From the NCBI RefSeq assembly GCF_045679555.1, contig NC_092122.1, forward strand, positions 13,941,506 through 14,005,505: DNA of 64,000 nucleotides, written 5' to 3'. Made by a program: the position numbers and the translations under genes. Origin of the DNA: Salvelinus alpinus (taxonomy: Eukaryota; Chordata; Actinopteri; Salmoniformes; Salmonidae). How positions within the stretch are numbered: position 1 is the first letter of the stretch; every line of letters begins with the position of its first letter. The notes under the pieces were generated by a model, which searched no databases, was not told the DNA's origin, and was given only the letters and a program-made list of their open reading frames with translations. Shown piece by piece: positions 22,736 through 36,200 of the stretch.

Positions 22736-23918
22736 ACCAACATCACATTCATGAGCAGCGACGACATCATCACGTCATCCAAAAATATAGCAAACATTGG
22801 ATGAATATAAAATGTTAATGGTCTTGCTTGAGTGGTAAGGATGAAGCAACTGACTGCCGACGAAAGTCGAGGATGGCGCCGGATGGCGATTGTATCATGG
22901 CTCCGGAGAAGATGGCTGAAGTTTTACGTGCTCCTAAACAAATGTGTCTTTTTGTTTTGTTTTGTTGTTTGTAACTTATTGTTTTACTTATTCTGTACAT
23001 AATGTTGCTGGTACCATCTCTTATGACAGAAAATAACTTCTGGACATCAGAACAATAATTACTCACCACAAACTGGAAAAAGCTTTTTTTTCCTTTAACG
23101 AGTCCGAAGAGCCTGACATGAAGGACATACTGATTTCCCGGGAACAGGCCCAAATCCCCGTCATTTGCATGAAGAGAAGACGGAGAAAAAGAGGACGGAG
23201 GTCGGCTGCCTTCTGAGAATTCGATGGCATTCGAACAAACCCCCACTGCCTTCCGTTCAACTAGCTAACATGCAATCATTGGAAAATAAAATCGACGACC
23301 TACAAGGAAGATTAAACTACCAACGGGACATTAAAAATGGTAATATCATATGCTTAACGGAGTCATGGCTGAACGACGACATTATCAACATACAGCTGGC
23401 TGGTTATACGCTTTATCGGCAGCATAGAACAGCGGCATCTGGTAAGACAAGGGGGGAAGGACTATGTACAGTATATTTGTAAACAACCACTGGTGCACGA
23501 TATCTAAGGAAGTCTCAATGTTTTGCTCGCCTGAGGTAGAGTATCTCATCTTAAGGTGTAGACCACACTATCTACCTAGAGAGTTTTCATCTGTATTTTT
23601 TGTAGCTGTCTACGTACTACCACAGACCGATGCTGGCACTAAGACCCCACAAAAAGAGCTGTATTTCACCATAAGCAAACAGGAAAAAGCTTATCCAGAG
23701 GCGGCGCTCCTAGTGTCCGGGAACTTTAATGCAGGGAAATTAAATCCATTTTACCAAATTTCTATCAGCATGTTAAATTTGCAACCAGAGGGGAAAAAAA
23801 CTCTAGACCACCTTTACTCCACACACAGAGATGCGTACAAAGCTATCCCTCGCCCTCCATTTGGCAAATCTGACCATAATTCTATCCTCCTGATTCCTGC
23901 TTACAAGCTCAAATTTAA

Positions 23919-25745
23919 CCTCTAATGCCTCACAAACCCGGATCCGGGATCCCCCCCATCAAAAAAGCTGACTAGCATAGCCTAGCCTAAAGCCACAGGG
24001 ATATCATATAATAAAATGTTCATGAAATCACAAGTCCAAGACACCAAATGAAAGATACACATCTTGTGAATCAAGCCATCATTTCTGATTTTTAAAATGT
24101 TTTACAGGGAAGACACAATATGTAAATCTATTAGCTAACCACGTTAGCAAAAGACACCACTTTTCTTACTCCACCATTTTTTTACTGCATCAGTAGCTAT
24201 CACAAATTCGACCAAATAAAGATATAAATAGCCACTAACCAAGAAACAACTTCATCAGATGACAGTCTGATAACATATTTATTGTATAGCATATGTTTTG
24301 TTAGAAAAATGTGCATATTTCAGGTATAAATCATAGTTTACCATTGCAGCCACCATCACAACTCTCACCAAAGCGACTAGAATAACTACAGAGACCATCG
24401 TGTATTACCTAATTACTCATCATAAAACATTTCTTAAAAATACACAGCGTACAGCAGATGAAAGACACAGATCTTGTGAATCCAGCCAATATTTCAGATT
24501 TTCTAAGTGTTTTACAGCGAAAACACAATATAGCGTTATATTAGCTTACCACAATAGCAAACATCACAACAGCATTGATTCAAGCCAAAAATAGCGATAA
24601 CGTATAAACCACCAAAATATATTAATTTTTTCACTAACCTTCTCAGAATTCTTCAGATGACAGTCCTATAACATCATATTACACAATGCATACAGAGTTT
24701 GTTCGAAAATGTGCATATTTAGCGGCACAAATCGTGGTTATACAATGTGATTAGTGGCCAAAACTTCAAGCAATCTGTCCGGCGCCATCTTGGAGAGGCA
24801 CCTATTCTAATCGAAAACTATTCATAAACTTGACTAAAAAATACAAGTTGGACAGCAAATGAAAGACAAATTAGTTCTTAATGCAATCGCTGTGTTACAT
24901 TTTTAAAATTAACGTTACTTCAGCATACAGCGTGCGCTAAAGCGAGACCGCACCGAAATTCATGGCGGAATTATTATTTGACATTTGTCAACATAAATAC
25001 GAATTAACAACATAAAGATTGCTTACTATTTGCCGAGCTTCCATCAGAATCTTGGGCAAGGTGTCCTTTCTCCAGAACAATCGTCTTTTGGTTGAAAGAT
25101 GTCCTCTTCTCATGTGGAAATAGCAGCTAACGATAGCCACCCACTGGAGAGGTGTCCAACTCGTGAAAGCGCATCACAAAGAAATCCAGGAAAATCGCAA
25201 TAAACTGATATAAACTGCTATAAGTCGGTTTAAATTAACTACCTTATGATGTCTTTAACAACTATAACGAATAAAAACATGACCGGAGATATAGAACTGC
25301 TAAAACGAAAGCTTTGCAGGAGGCCACTGTGATGTCCCTGCTGCGCCAGGCGCCCCGTTGAAAAGAACGGTACTTCCGTTCCACGGTCTTATATAGGGCC
25401 CCAGATTGCGCAATCCACTCCATTCAAATTCTCCCCGCTTACTGACATCTAGAGGAAGGCGTATGCAGTGCATGTAGCCCGATGGCTTACATGGGGACTT
25501 ATAAACTGACCTCAGAACAGGGACCTCGATTTCTGAAATCTCACTCCCTGACAGGAAATGTGCTGCAGAATGAGTTCTGTTTCACTCAGAGAAATAATTC
25601 AAACGGTTTTAGAAACTAGAGAGTGTTTTCTATCCAATAGTAATAATAATATGCATATTGTACGAGCAAGAATTGAGTACGAGGCAGTTTAATTTGGGAA
25701 CGAATTTTTACAAAGTCGAAATGGCGCCCCCCTAGTGTCAAGAGG
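23919..25745. mobile_element. TTAA-target non-autonomous element inside the LINE
   Basis: A 1.83-kb insertion begins CCTCTAATGCCTCAC and ends TGTCAAGAGG, with short inverted ends (CCTCT/AGAGG). It is flanked on both sides by TTTAA (23914-23918, 25746-25750), consistent with the TTAA target duplication of piggyBac-like elements. Its interior contains two related blocks of roughly 300 bp (about 24045-24345 and 24460-24735) sharing GAAAGA-CACA-ATCTTGTGAAT and AAAATGTGCATATTT text. No transposase frame is seen. It separates the endonuclease and reverse transcriptase parts of the host LINE. Confidence 0.7.
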
Positions 25746-28057
25746 TTTAAGCAGAAAGCACCAGTGACTTGGTCAATAAAAAAGTGGTCAGATGAAGCAG
25801 ATGCTAAGCTACAGGACTCTTTTGCTAGCACAGACTGGAATATGTTCCGGGATTCTTCCGATGGCTTTGAGGAGTACACAACATCAGTCATTGGCTACAT
25901 CAATAAGTGCATCGATGACGTCGTCCCCACAGTGACCGTATGTACATACCCCAACCAGAAGCCATGGATTACAGGCAACATCCGCACTGAGCTAAAGGCT
26001 AGAGCTGCCGCTTTCAAGGAGTGGGACTCTAACCCGGAAGCTTATAAGAAATCCCGCTATGCCCTCCGACTAACCACCAAACAGGCAAAGCTTCAAAACA
26101 GGACTAAAATCGAATCTTACTACACTGGATCCGATGCTCGTCGGATGTGGCAGGGCTTGCAAACCATTACAGACTACAAAGGGAAGCACAGACGAGTGCT
26201 GCCCAGTGACACAAACCTACCAGACGAGCTAAACTACTTCTATGCTCGCTTCGACGCAAATAACACTGAAACATGCATGAGAGCACCAGCTGTTCCGGAC
26301 GACTGTGTGATCATGCTCTCCACAGCCGATGTGAGTAAGACCTTTAAATAGTTCAACATTCACAAGGCCGCAGGGCCAGATGGATTACCAGGACGTGTAC
26401 TGCGAGCATGCGCTGACCAACTGGAAATTGTCTTCACTGACATTTTCAACCTCTCCCTGTCTGAGTCTGTAATACCAACATCTTTTAAGCAGAGTAGTCC
26501 CCGTGCCCAAGAACACTAAGGTAACCTGCCTAAATGACTACCGACCCGTAGCTCTCACGCCTGCAGCCATGAAGTGCTTTGAAAGGCTGGTCATGGCTCA
26601 CATCAACACCATTATCCGAGAAACCCTAGACCCACTCCAATTTGCATACCGCCCAAACAGATCCACAGATGATGCTATCTCTATTGCACTCCACACTGCC
26701 CTTTCCCACCTGGACAAAAGGAACACCTATGTGAGAATGCTTTTCATTGACTACAGCTCGGCGTTCAACACCATAGTACCCTCAAAGCTCATCACTAAGC
26801 TAAGGAACCTGGTACTAAACACCTCCCTCTGCAACTGGATCCTGGACTTCCTGACGGGCCGCTCCCAGGTGGTGAGGGTAGGTAGCAATACATCTGCCAC
26901 GCTGATCCTCAACACTGGAGCTCCCCAGGGGTGCGTGCTCAGTCCACTCCTGTACTCCCTGTTCACCCACGACTGCATGGCCAGGCACGACTCCAACACC
27001 ATCATTAAGTTTGCAGACGACACAACAGTGGTAGGCCTGATCACCGACAACAACGAGACAGGCTATAGGGAGGAGGTCAGAGACCTGGCCGGGTGGTGCC
27101 AGAATAACAACCTATCCCTCAACGTAACCAAGACTAAGGAGATGATTGTGGACTACAGGAAAAGGAGCACTGAGCACGCCCCATTCTCATCGACGGGGCT
27201 GTAGTGGAGCAGGTTGAGAGCTTCAAGTTCCTTGGTGTCCACATCAACAACAAACTAGAATGGTCCAAACACACCAAGACAGGCGTGAAGAGGGCACGAC
27301 AAAGCCTATTCCCCATCAGGAAACGATTTGGCATAGGTCCTGAGATTTGGCATAGGTCCTGAGATCCTCAAAAGGTTCTACAGCATCACCATCGAGAGCA
27401 TCCTGACCGGTTGCATCACTGCCTGGTACGGCAATTGCTCGGCCCCTGACCGCAAGGCACTTCAGAGGGTAGTGCGTACGGCCCAGTACATCACTGGGGC
27501 AAAGCTGCCTGCCATCCTGGACCTCTTCACCAGGCGGTGTCAGAGGAAGGACCTGAAAACTGTCAAAGACCCCAGCCACCCCAGTCATAAACTGTTCTCT
27601 CTACTACCGCATGGCAAGCGGTACCGGAGTGCCAAGTCTAGGACAAAAAGGCTTCTCAACAGTTTTTACCCCCAAGCCATAAGACTCCTGAACAGGTAAC
27701 CAAATGGACTATTTGCATTGTTTGCACCCCCCAAACCTTCTTTTCGCTGCTGCTACTCTCTGTTTATCACATATGCATAGTCACTTTAACTCATGTACAT
27801 ACTACCTCAATTGGCCCGACCAACCAGTGCTACCGCACATTGGCTAACCGGGCTATCTGCATTGCGTCCCACCACCCGCCAACCCCTCTTTTTACGCTAC
27901 TGCTACTCTCTGTTCATCATATGTGCATAGTCACTTTAATCATACCTACATGTACATACTACCTCAATAAGACTGACTAACCGGTGTCTGTATATAGCCT
28001 TGCTACTGGTATTTTCAAATGTCTTTTTACTGCTGTTTTATTTCTTTACTTACCTAC

Positions 28058-28100
28058 ACACACACACACACGCACGCACACACACACACACACACACACA

Positions 28101-28164
<64 letters not shown>

Positions 28165-28168
28165 CACA
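28058..28168. repeat. CA/GCAC microsatellite
   Basis: CA repeats interleaved with GCAC tetramers, about 110 bp, inside the LINE 3' untranslated part. Confidence 0.95.
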
Positions 28169-28283
28169 TATACCTTTTTTTCGCACTATTGGTTACAGGC
28201 TGTAAGTAAGCATTTCACTGTAAGGTCTACACCTGTTGTTTTCGGCGCACGTGACAAATAAACTTTGATTTGATTTGATTATC

Positions 28284-29660
28284 CCACTCCTCACTTCCCT
28301 CATCAACTTATCCTTGACCATTGGCTGCGTCCCCTGTGACTTCAAAATGTTCTGAGTTGCTCCCCTTCTCAAGAAAACAACACTCGACACCTCTGACCTC
28401 AAAAACTACAGACCGGCATCCCTTCTTGATTTTCTTTCCAAAACACTTGAGCGTGCTGTCTCAGACCTACTCTCTCCCTGTCTCTCTCAGAATGATCTTC
28501 TTGACCCAAACCGGTCAGGCTTCAAGACGGGTCACTCAACTGAGACTGCTCTTCTCTGTGTCACGGAGGCTCTCCGCACTGCCAAAGCTGACTCTCTCTC
28601 CTCTGTTCTCATCCTTCTAGATCTATCCTCTTCCTTCGAAAATATGAACCATTAGATCCTCCTCTCCACCCTCTGAGAGCTTGGTGTCTCAGGCTCTGTA
28701 CAGTCTTGGATTGCATCCTATCTGGCAGGCCGCTCCTACCAGGTGACATGGAGACAATCTTTGTCTGCACCACGTACTCTCACTACCGATGTCCACCAGG
28801 GCTTGGTTCTGGGCCCTCTTCTGTCTATACACCAAGTCACTCGGCTCCGTCATATCCTCACATGGTCTCTCCTATCATTGCTATGCGGAAGACACTCAAC
28901 TACTTTTTCCCACCCTTCTGACACTCAGGTGGTGACACGCATCTCTGCATGCCTGGCAGATATCTATTTCACCTCTTTATCATGGCTGGAAGTGGTGTCC
29001 CACTTCCAGAGTGAAAATCACCATGGCGTGACCCTTGACAACACCCTGTCGTTCTCTGCAAACATCAAAGCAGTGACTCGCTCCTGCAGGTTCATGCTCT
29101 ACAACATCCATAGAGTACGACCCTACCTCACACAGGAAGCAGTGCAGGTCCTAATCCAGGCACTTGTCATCTCCTGTCTGGACTACTGCAACTCACTGTA
29201 GTCTGGGCTCCCCGCTTGTGCCATCAAACCCCTGCAACTTACCCAAAACACTGCAGCCTGCCTGGTGTTCAACCTTTAAAAGTTCTCCCATGTCACCCCA
29301 CTCTTCCACACACTCCACTGGCTTCCAGTCGAAGCTCGCATCCACTTCAAGACCATGGTACTTGCCTACGGAGCAGCAAGAGGCACTGCCTTTAGGCTAT
29401 GCTCAAACCCTACACCCCAAGCACTCTGTTCTGCCACTTCTGGGTCTCTTGGCCCTTCCACCCCCACGGGAGAGCAGCTCCCACTCAGCCCCGTCCAAGC
29501 TCTTCTCTGTCCTGGCACCCCAATGGTGGAACCAGTTTCCCCCTGAAGCTAGGACAGTAGAGTCCCTGCCCATCTTCCAAAAAACATATTAAACCCTACC
29601 TCTTCAATTAGTATTTTAAATAATCCCCCCTTAAAATACTTTTGTTAACTAACACTAGCA
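28284..29660 (+). mobile_element. Second, decayed L2-type LINE fragment
   Basis: Reverse-transcriptase text is readable only in pieces: DLKNYRPASLLDFLSKTLER near 28400, DPNRSGFKTGHSTETALL, VLILLDLSSSFEN, HQGLVLGPLL near 28795, and the thumb/C-terminal part (VRPYLTQEAVQVLIQALVIS, LDYCNSL) to about 29200. Many stops and frame changes separate the pieces. It begins directly after the tail of the preceding LINE. It belongs to a different LINE subfamily from that one. Confidence 0.75.
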
Positions 29661-30638
29661 CTTGACACTGACTTTGCTGATAGCTATTTTCCTGAGAAAA
29701 AATGTACTTACTATGACTGCATATATATATAAATATATGTGTTTTTTTAGCTTGTCCGTTTTGCATGTTATTTTGGAATTAATACGTGTCACATATCAGT
29801 TTGCAAACAATGTAAAAAATAGATACATGTCATTCAGTTAATAAAGCTGCATACACACATGGTCTCTTTTTTGTTTTCTTAAGTAAGGCAGCTCCAAAAT
29901 GCAGGTATTTCAGCCAAGCTCAGTGCTTTCTGTAGTGGTGGTGGGGCGAGCCAGCAGCAAATAGGAGCATTGAGCCGTGATTGGCTTAGTGTTCTGTCAA
30001 TCATGGGGAAAGTACGTCATCGCCAGGTTTAAGTCCTTGATAATGGTAGACATCTAAAATTTCAGCCCTTGGGGTACTGCCATAGAGTTATATGACAAGT
30101 GCCATTCCAAGTTGGCTCAAGGTCATTGGCAAAAGAAAAAATTATGTCAAATCACGTTATATGTATAGTAGCTTTGATTGGACTTATCATGTCAACATCT
30201 TACTTTCAAAGTATTAGCTAGCAGTCATCATCATGAATAAAGTCGACAATCTACTGGCAAATCCTTTTTAATCCTTGTCAAATGAAGAGAAATAAGGAAG
30301 AGAAATTATAGATAAAACGTATCGGTGCTCATCGGCCATTGGACATAAAGATTACACAACAAGTTGGAAATAGCAAACTCAACAATGAATAGTTTGGAAG
30401 GAATCAGTGGCTAACTGCAAGCATTGCAAAGCAACAATTAACGTTATCCTGCTATTCAACGGAGTGGCTGTGTGTTTTTTTTCAGAGTTCCCACCAAAAA
30501 TGCAGAGAATGCCAGACTTTGATGACAAAGTTTGATGACAGAATTTGCCCACAAAGGACCGCTGTGCCACCTTCACAAGGTGAGTCCAAAAATGTCTTGT
30601 AGGCTACTGCATATATTATGTAAAATTCAAGGGAGATA

Positions 30639-31871
30639 CAGTTGAAGTCGGAAATGTACATACACTTTGGCCAAATACATTTAACCTCAGTTTTTCACAA
30701 TTCCTGACATTTAATACTGGTAAAAATTCCATGTCTTAGGTCAGTTAGGATCACCACTTTAATTTAAGAATGTGAAATGTCAGAATAATAGTTGAGAGAA
30801 TGATTTTCACATTCCCAGTGGGTCAGAAGTTTACAAACACAATTAATATTTGGTAGCATTGCCTTTAAATTGTTTAACTTGGGTCAAACATTTCAGGGAG
30901 CCTTCCACAAGCTTCCCCCCAATATGTTGGGTGAATTTTGGCCCATTCCTCCTGACAGAGCTGGTGTAACTGAGTCAGGTTTGTAGGCCTACTTGCTCCC
31001 ACACGCTTTTTCAGTTCTGCCCACAAATTTTCTATGGGATTGAGATCAGGGCTTTGTGATGGCCACTCCAATACCTTGACTTTGTTGTCCTTAAGCCACT
31101 TTGTCACAACTTTGGAAGGATGCTTAGGGTCATTGTCCATTTGGAAGACCCATTTGCGACCAAGCTTTAACTTCATGACTGATGTCTTGAGATGTTGCTT
31201 CACTTTTGTACCTGTTTCCTCCAACATCTTCACAAGGTCCTTTGCTGTTGTTCTGGGATTGATTTGCACTTTTCACTCCAAAATATGTTCATCTCTAGGA
31301 GACAGAACGCGTCTCCTTCCTGAGCGGTATGATGGTTGCGTGGTCCCATGGTGTTTATAATTGCATACTATTGTTTGTACAGATGAACGTGGTACCTTCA
31401 TGCGTTTGGAAATTGCTCCCAAGGATGAACCAGACTTGTGGAGGTCTACCATTTTTCTCTGAGGTCTTGGCTGATTTTCCCATGATGTCAAGCAAAGAGG
31501 CACTGAGTTTGAAGGTAGGCCTTGAAATACATCCACAGGTACACCTCCAATTGACTCAAATGATGTCAATTAGCCTATCAGAAGCTTCTAAAGCCATGAC
31601 ATTATTTTCTGGAATTTCCCAAGCTGTTTAAAGGCACAGTCAATTTAGTGTATGTAAACTTCTGACCCACTGGAATTATGATACAGTGAATTATAAGTGA
31701 AATAATATGTCTGTAAACAATTGTTGGAAAAATTACTTGTGTCATGCACAAAGTAGATATCCTAACCGACTTGCCAAAACTATAGTTTGTTAACAAGAAA
31801 TTTGTGGAGTGGTTGAAAAACGAGTTTTAATGACTGCAACCTAAGTGTATGTAAACTTCCGACTTCAACTG
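30639..31871 (-). mobile_element. Tc1/mariner element, internally deleted
   Basis: A 1,233-bp Tc1-like transposon with inverted ends (CAGTTGAAGTCGG at left, its complement at right) between TA dinucleotides at 30637-30638 and 31872-31873. The minus strand encodes transposase pieces. At 31569-31273 lies the N-terminal paired-type DNA-binding region ([39 protein letters not shown]). At 31269-30874, MLEETGTKV runs straight into KQHLKTSV and on to [20 protein letters not shown], the end of the DDE domain. The middle part with the first catalytic aspartates is deleted, in agreement with its length being about 370 bp short of the copy at 50.4 kb. Confidence 0.9.
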
Positions 31872-32166
31872 TATGTATACTGTAGCTAAGCAAGTAATAC
31901 TAAGTGTAGTAAGCTGTTAGTAGCCCATGTGCCTAACCCTAAAAATGTAGTCTAATTTCACCAACGTGGTATTGTAAACACATCGTTCGTGGCCGGTGTG
32001 TGCTTGTTTGACAACTTTTTTTGTACAGCTTTGACAGTGCTACTGATAGCAGTGGTGGTGCTTGGCTTGCATGTGCAAATTCAGCACAAACAACATTATA
32101 TAATAGTGTTATTTAACATGTCAAATTGTCTTATATGACATGTATGTTTTTTGACACGCAAAGACA

Positions 32167-32339
32167 CAATTTTTATTTTATTTAACTACGCAAGTCAGTT
32201 AAGAACAAATTCTGATTTACAATGACGTCCTACACCGGCCATCATGTGATACAGCCTGGATTCGAACCAGGGTGTCTGTAGTGACACCTTTAGCACTGAG
32301 ATGCAGTGTCTTAGACCGCTGTGCCACTCGGGAGCCCAA
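32167..32339 (-). mobile_element. HpaI-type tRNA-derived SINE
   Basis: On the minus strand the sequence starts with a tRNA-like head (GCACAGCGGTCTAAGACACT type text, B-box GGTTCGAATCC) and ends with the TTAAATAAAATAAAA-type tail (plus strand TTTTATTTTATTTAACTA at 32171). This is the salmonid HpaI family, transcribed by RNA polymerase III. It is somewhat diverged. Confidence 0.75.
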
Positions 32340-33249
32340 ATGGCATTCAATGTGCCTCACCCTAATAATCTGGTCTATTTCCACCTCTTAATTTCCCCTA
32401 CTATTCTAAGATGGTGGTGCACATGTAGCCTATAACCTGTTTTAGAGAAATGTAATCATCGAGTAAATCATTAAATCATTTAATTTTCTGTTTATATGCC
32501 CCCTTTATTTATCCTACGGTTCTGACATGTTGTACAGGGAGTACACTGTAAGAACGGCCCAATTCAGTCGCTGCACATTTCAAAAAGGCTGAACAAATAG
32601 TTATATTGACTACGTCTGTCGTTACTCGCTCATTCATGTCTTAATCGAAATTATGGATTGCCTCTTATACGCTTTTCCTCCCCTTATGCCATAGTGTGTA
32701 CATCTCAATTGTCAGTAGAAATCACATTTGTTTAGGCAAATCAGCCATATCAGCAATGTTTTTTTTAAAGGCAGTAAATGAGTCTGAATGAACTGTTTCG
32801 CTGCCAGACAAGGCTCCGCTGAAAGCAAGGTGTAGCAGTGCTAAGGTGTCGGGACTGCTGTTGGGACAGCTTGATATCGGCCCTAACAGTTTGTGGGCAC
32901 TGTTTGTCACCATTATAGTGCAATTCATGTATTGTTTAGTGTTGAGTTGTGTAGTGGCTTTGCTGGCATGCATCCCCCAAAAAATGTGTTTGCCCCAACA
33001 AGATTTACATGCTAAAATCGCCACTGAAATAGAGGTGAATTACTTTTTTACTATTACGTGGTTACTTTTATTTTGGAATTTCCCGAAACAGTGACCCGGA
33101 AATACTTTTCTAGTGTTGCTGACGAGACACTAATTACTTTCTGAATGTACGGTTGTTGTTTCCATTTCCACATTTATTTTATTGCATGTTGATATACAGT
33201 TGTATGCTGTTAATTATCCATACATACTTTTGATAACAACTTTTCCATC

Positions 33250-36200
33250 ATGGACAAACGAGTCAAAGCGGCTGCCAGTACGGGTAGGGGTTGTTTCTAA
33301 AAGTAACGTTACAGTCTATGCTATTAACTCTGGCTAACGTAAGCTAGAGTAGCTCAAATTCAACATACAGGCAGCCCCAAGTGAACTGTAAAGTAACATA
33401 GCTAACTACATTCGTTTCATGTTAATATCATGTTGGCTTTCTTTCTAAATGTAGCTAGCTATTGCTGCTAAATATAGTAAAACCAAAGATTATAACTCTC
33501 ATCTGTGGTATAGTCTTATCATAATATTTTGTATAGCCTTGATGTTGTAGACGAATATGATTTTTTGTTATGCAACAACCAGTACAGCCTAAATATTTAT
33601 TGGGTCCCTCTTCTTTCCATAGGTCCCCCTCTTCCTCTCTCCTCTTTACGACTATTGGTTTCCCCGCTGCGGCTGATGTATTCATTTGTATGGCATGTGG
33701 TGAATCAACGCAATGTGATGCACTATGGGAAGGTCGAGGAATTTGTGACTGTGGTGACTGAAGCTGTTCCAAAGTTGCTGAGTTACAAACAGAGGGCTCA
33801 ACTCATCCTGGGCCTGAGAGCAAGGGTGAGTGACATGATGTGTGGTTATGGGAGGAGTAGTTGATTATGCTTTGATTGACACATTTATATCAATGCCAGT
33901 AGAAACTATATGTGTGTAAGGAGGGCAGGGAAGTTGCAAGTTTGCTCAATATCGCCATGATTCCCATTAATTAGATGATCTTGGAGATGTTCCGCAACGA
34001 TTGTCCACCTAACCCTCAGGCCATCCAACGTCTCCTGGGAAAGATTAACATCAGTGCATCCGCAGGGGTAAGAATATTTTTCTCTCTCCTGCATACATTC
34101 AAAGGATGTAACAGCTACTCATTTTAATAGCTCAATTCAGATAACCAGATAAGTTATACTTGTATCAAATTATTCACATTCTGTGTTACAGCAGCAAGAT
34201 ATGGAAGTGGAGGAGTCACAGGCTAACTTTGTGGCACTGGTCCAAACCCTGCTGAAAAACCCTTATGAGAGGAAGCACTTCTTCCAGGTTTGACATACTT
34301 TCTCTCTCTCCCTTTCGTCTGACTTGATTTTAGCGCCTCATCATTCAGGTAGGTTCTCTCAGACACTGTCACTCTTTGCTTCCCTGTAGGAGGAGTTCCA
34401 TACACATTATGGCTCCAAGTATGACACAGCACTGCAGGCCCTTGTGGGAGGCTTGGTCCTCAGACTGGAACAACTGCTATCTGTGCCAGATCTCTCCCAG
34501 GTAATGAACTGGTACATGACAAGTCTATAACTAACAGTTCACTGATCATACCTAATTTTGTCATTATTAGATAACAGTTTATGTCAACACATGCCATATT
34601 ATTGTCTTGACCTCACATGCTAAGCCACCCCCCTTTTGCTGATCTTATGTTCTTCCTCTCCTTCTCAGATAGCATCCATTATCAGTGCTGCCCCCTCTGA
34701 CCTGGAGGAGTGTGGACAGTTTGTGTCTGACCCTGAGCACCTGAAGATCCTCCTCCAGCACCAGAACCTGCTAAATAAAATCCAGTTAAACAAAAATGGT
34801 AGGCTTGAAAATAGTCCATAGAAAGCTTTGGAGTCTCTACTTCAATCAGTATCTGTTATCCTCTCTGTGTATGTACAGTAGATTTATAAACAGCTATAAA
34901 AAAAAAACTTTACAAGTTTTATTTTTGACATCGAAAATTAAAAGTACAATGTGGAGAAATCGCTCAGCCATTACCTGGTTGGTAAAATTCTGTAATGTTC
35001 TCCTACTTTCAGTATGTGACAAAAAAAAGCAATTTAAATAATGGCTGTACAATATAAACCACTGTGAAATATATTTTCAATGATCATGAATATAATATTT
35101 TTTGCTGTATGAATTTAGTTTACAAAACCTTAAATAAAAAGATTAAAAAGCTAAACTTAATAGTAGTATTTTTTTTAATTAGCAGAATATCCTTAACTGT
35201 GATGTACTTAAATATATATATTTTTTTTTTCCTCAGTACCTGTCACTTCCTCTGTGGGTGACTGTGTGCTGTCTTCGCTGTCCTTCCGCCTCGCCTGTGG
35301 AATGCCATCAATGGAGCCAGATCTTGACAAGCCATCAGAATCACTAGAAGCCACTCTAAGCCTCATGAACCCTGCCTCCTTCAGTGACTTGGAGGATCTG
35401 GGAATGATGTCAGATGACTCGCCACATGCTGGAGAAGATAGTACTATAGAGAGAGAAGAGGATGCCAGGGATAACGGAAATGGGGTGAAAAATGCAGTGT
35501 GTGACAATGCACTGCCAGAGAGCGTGTCTAGTCCTCAAGGTGTTAGCGGACTAGTGGGAGGGTCACCATCAAAAGGGGCACCAACAGTAAGGAGTATGTT
35601 GCCAACACAGAGACACCAACAGCTTGTATCACTGATGAGTAGTTCCTTCACCAAATCCTCTCCTTTACAGATAGTCAAATTAGTCATCCCTGCCACGGTC
35701 ACCAATGGGAACCAACCGTGTAACCCACCGGTCAAAGTAGCGAGTGTCCACCAGTGGGTCTCCCACATTGCAAGTAACTCGATCTCGCTCCCTTCCTTGC
35801 CACCCCTTCCACAAAACAATGATGTAGATAAGGAGATCCGGTCAGGTGACACATGTCTTGGAAGCAGTGTGGTAATTGGTGGTCAGGAAACAGAAGCCAA
35901 TCTCTTTGAGAAGGCTGTTATCCGAAGGAGATGGGTGCCCAAGCCACAAAGAATAACAGTACCCTCGAAAAGGAGAATTCCTGAGGCAACCATAATTTGC
36001 CAGGAGTGTGGGAAGAGTTTTGTCTATCCGTCTCAGCTGGAAAATCACCTCCGCATTCACACAGGAGAGAAACCTTTCAAGTGCACTGAGTGTGGCAGGG
36101 CCTTCAGGTCCTTAGGAGGTATGACCACTCATATGAAAAATCACTCTGAAGCGCGGCCATTTAAGTGTGATGAGTGTGACAAGGGCTTTCGGAAAAAGGC

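Larger units (their letters stand above)
22850..28283 (+). mobile_element. L2-like LINE, near full length but broken
   Basis: A non-LTR retrotransposon of the L2/CR1 side. The 5' part (about 23270-23920) encodes an endonuclease remnant (NIICLTESWLNDDI; SGNFNAGK; KSDHN). After an inserted TTAA element the frame resumes at 25751 and runs to 26349 and then 26503-27204 with reverse transcriptase ([66 protein letters not shown]). The C-terminal part (27360-27697) ends SFYPQAIRLLNR. Stops and frameshifts separate the blocks, so it is dead. The 3'UTR carries a CA/CACG microsatellite and ends in GATTTGATTTG repeats, the usual short tandem tail. Confidence 0.85.
29880..33030 (+). mobile_element. hAT-type transposon fossil with nested insertions
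   Basis: The stretch matches, from memory, a salmonid hAT (ZMYM1-like) element: a 5' part near 29920-30190, a decayed coding start at 30233 (MNKVDNLLANPF) followed by TTF-finger-like text in shifting frames to about 30480, and intron-like sequence at 31880-33010. A Tc1 copy (30639-31871) and an HpaI-type SINE (about 32167-32339) are inserted in it. The transposase core is missing. The assignment rests on recalled sequence similarity, so boundaries are approximate. Confidence 0.4.

Noticed and set aside
32846-33094. 82-codon frame with membrane-like stretches just before zinc-finger copy A
   Set aside because: The sequence matches the intron-like part of a repeated hAT element by memory and has no homologous protein text.
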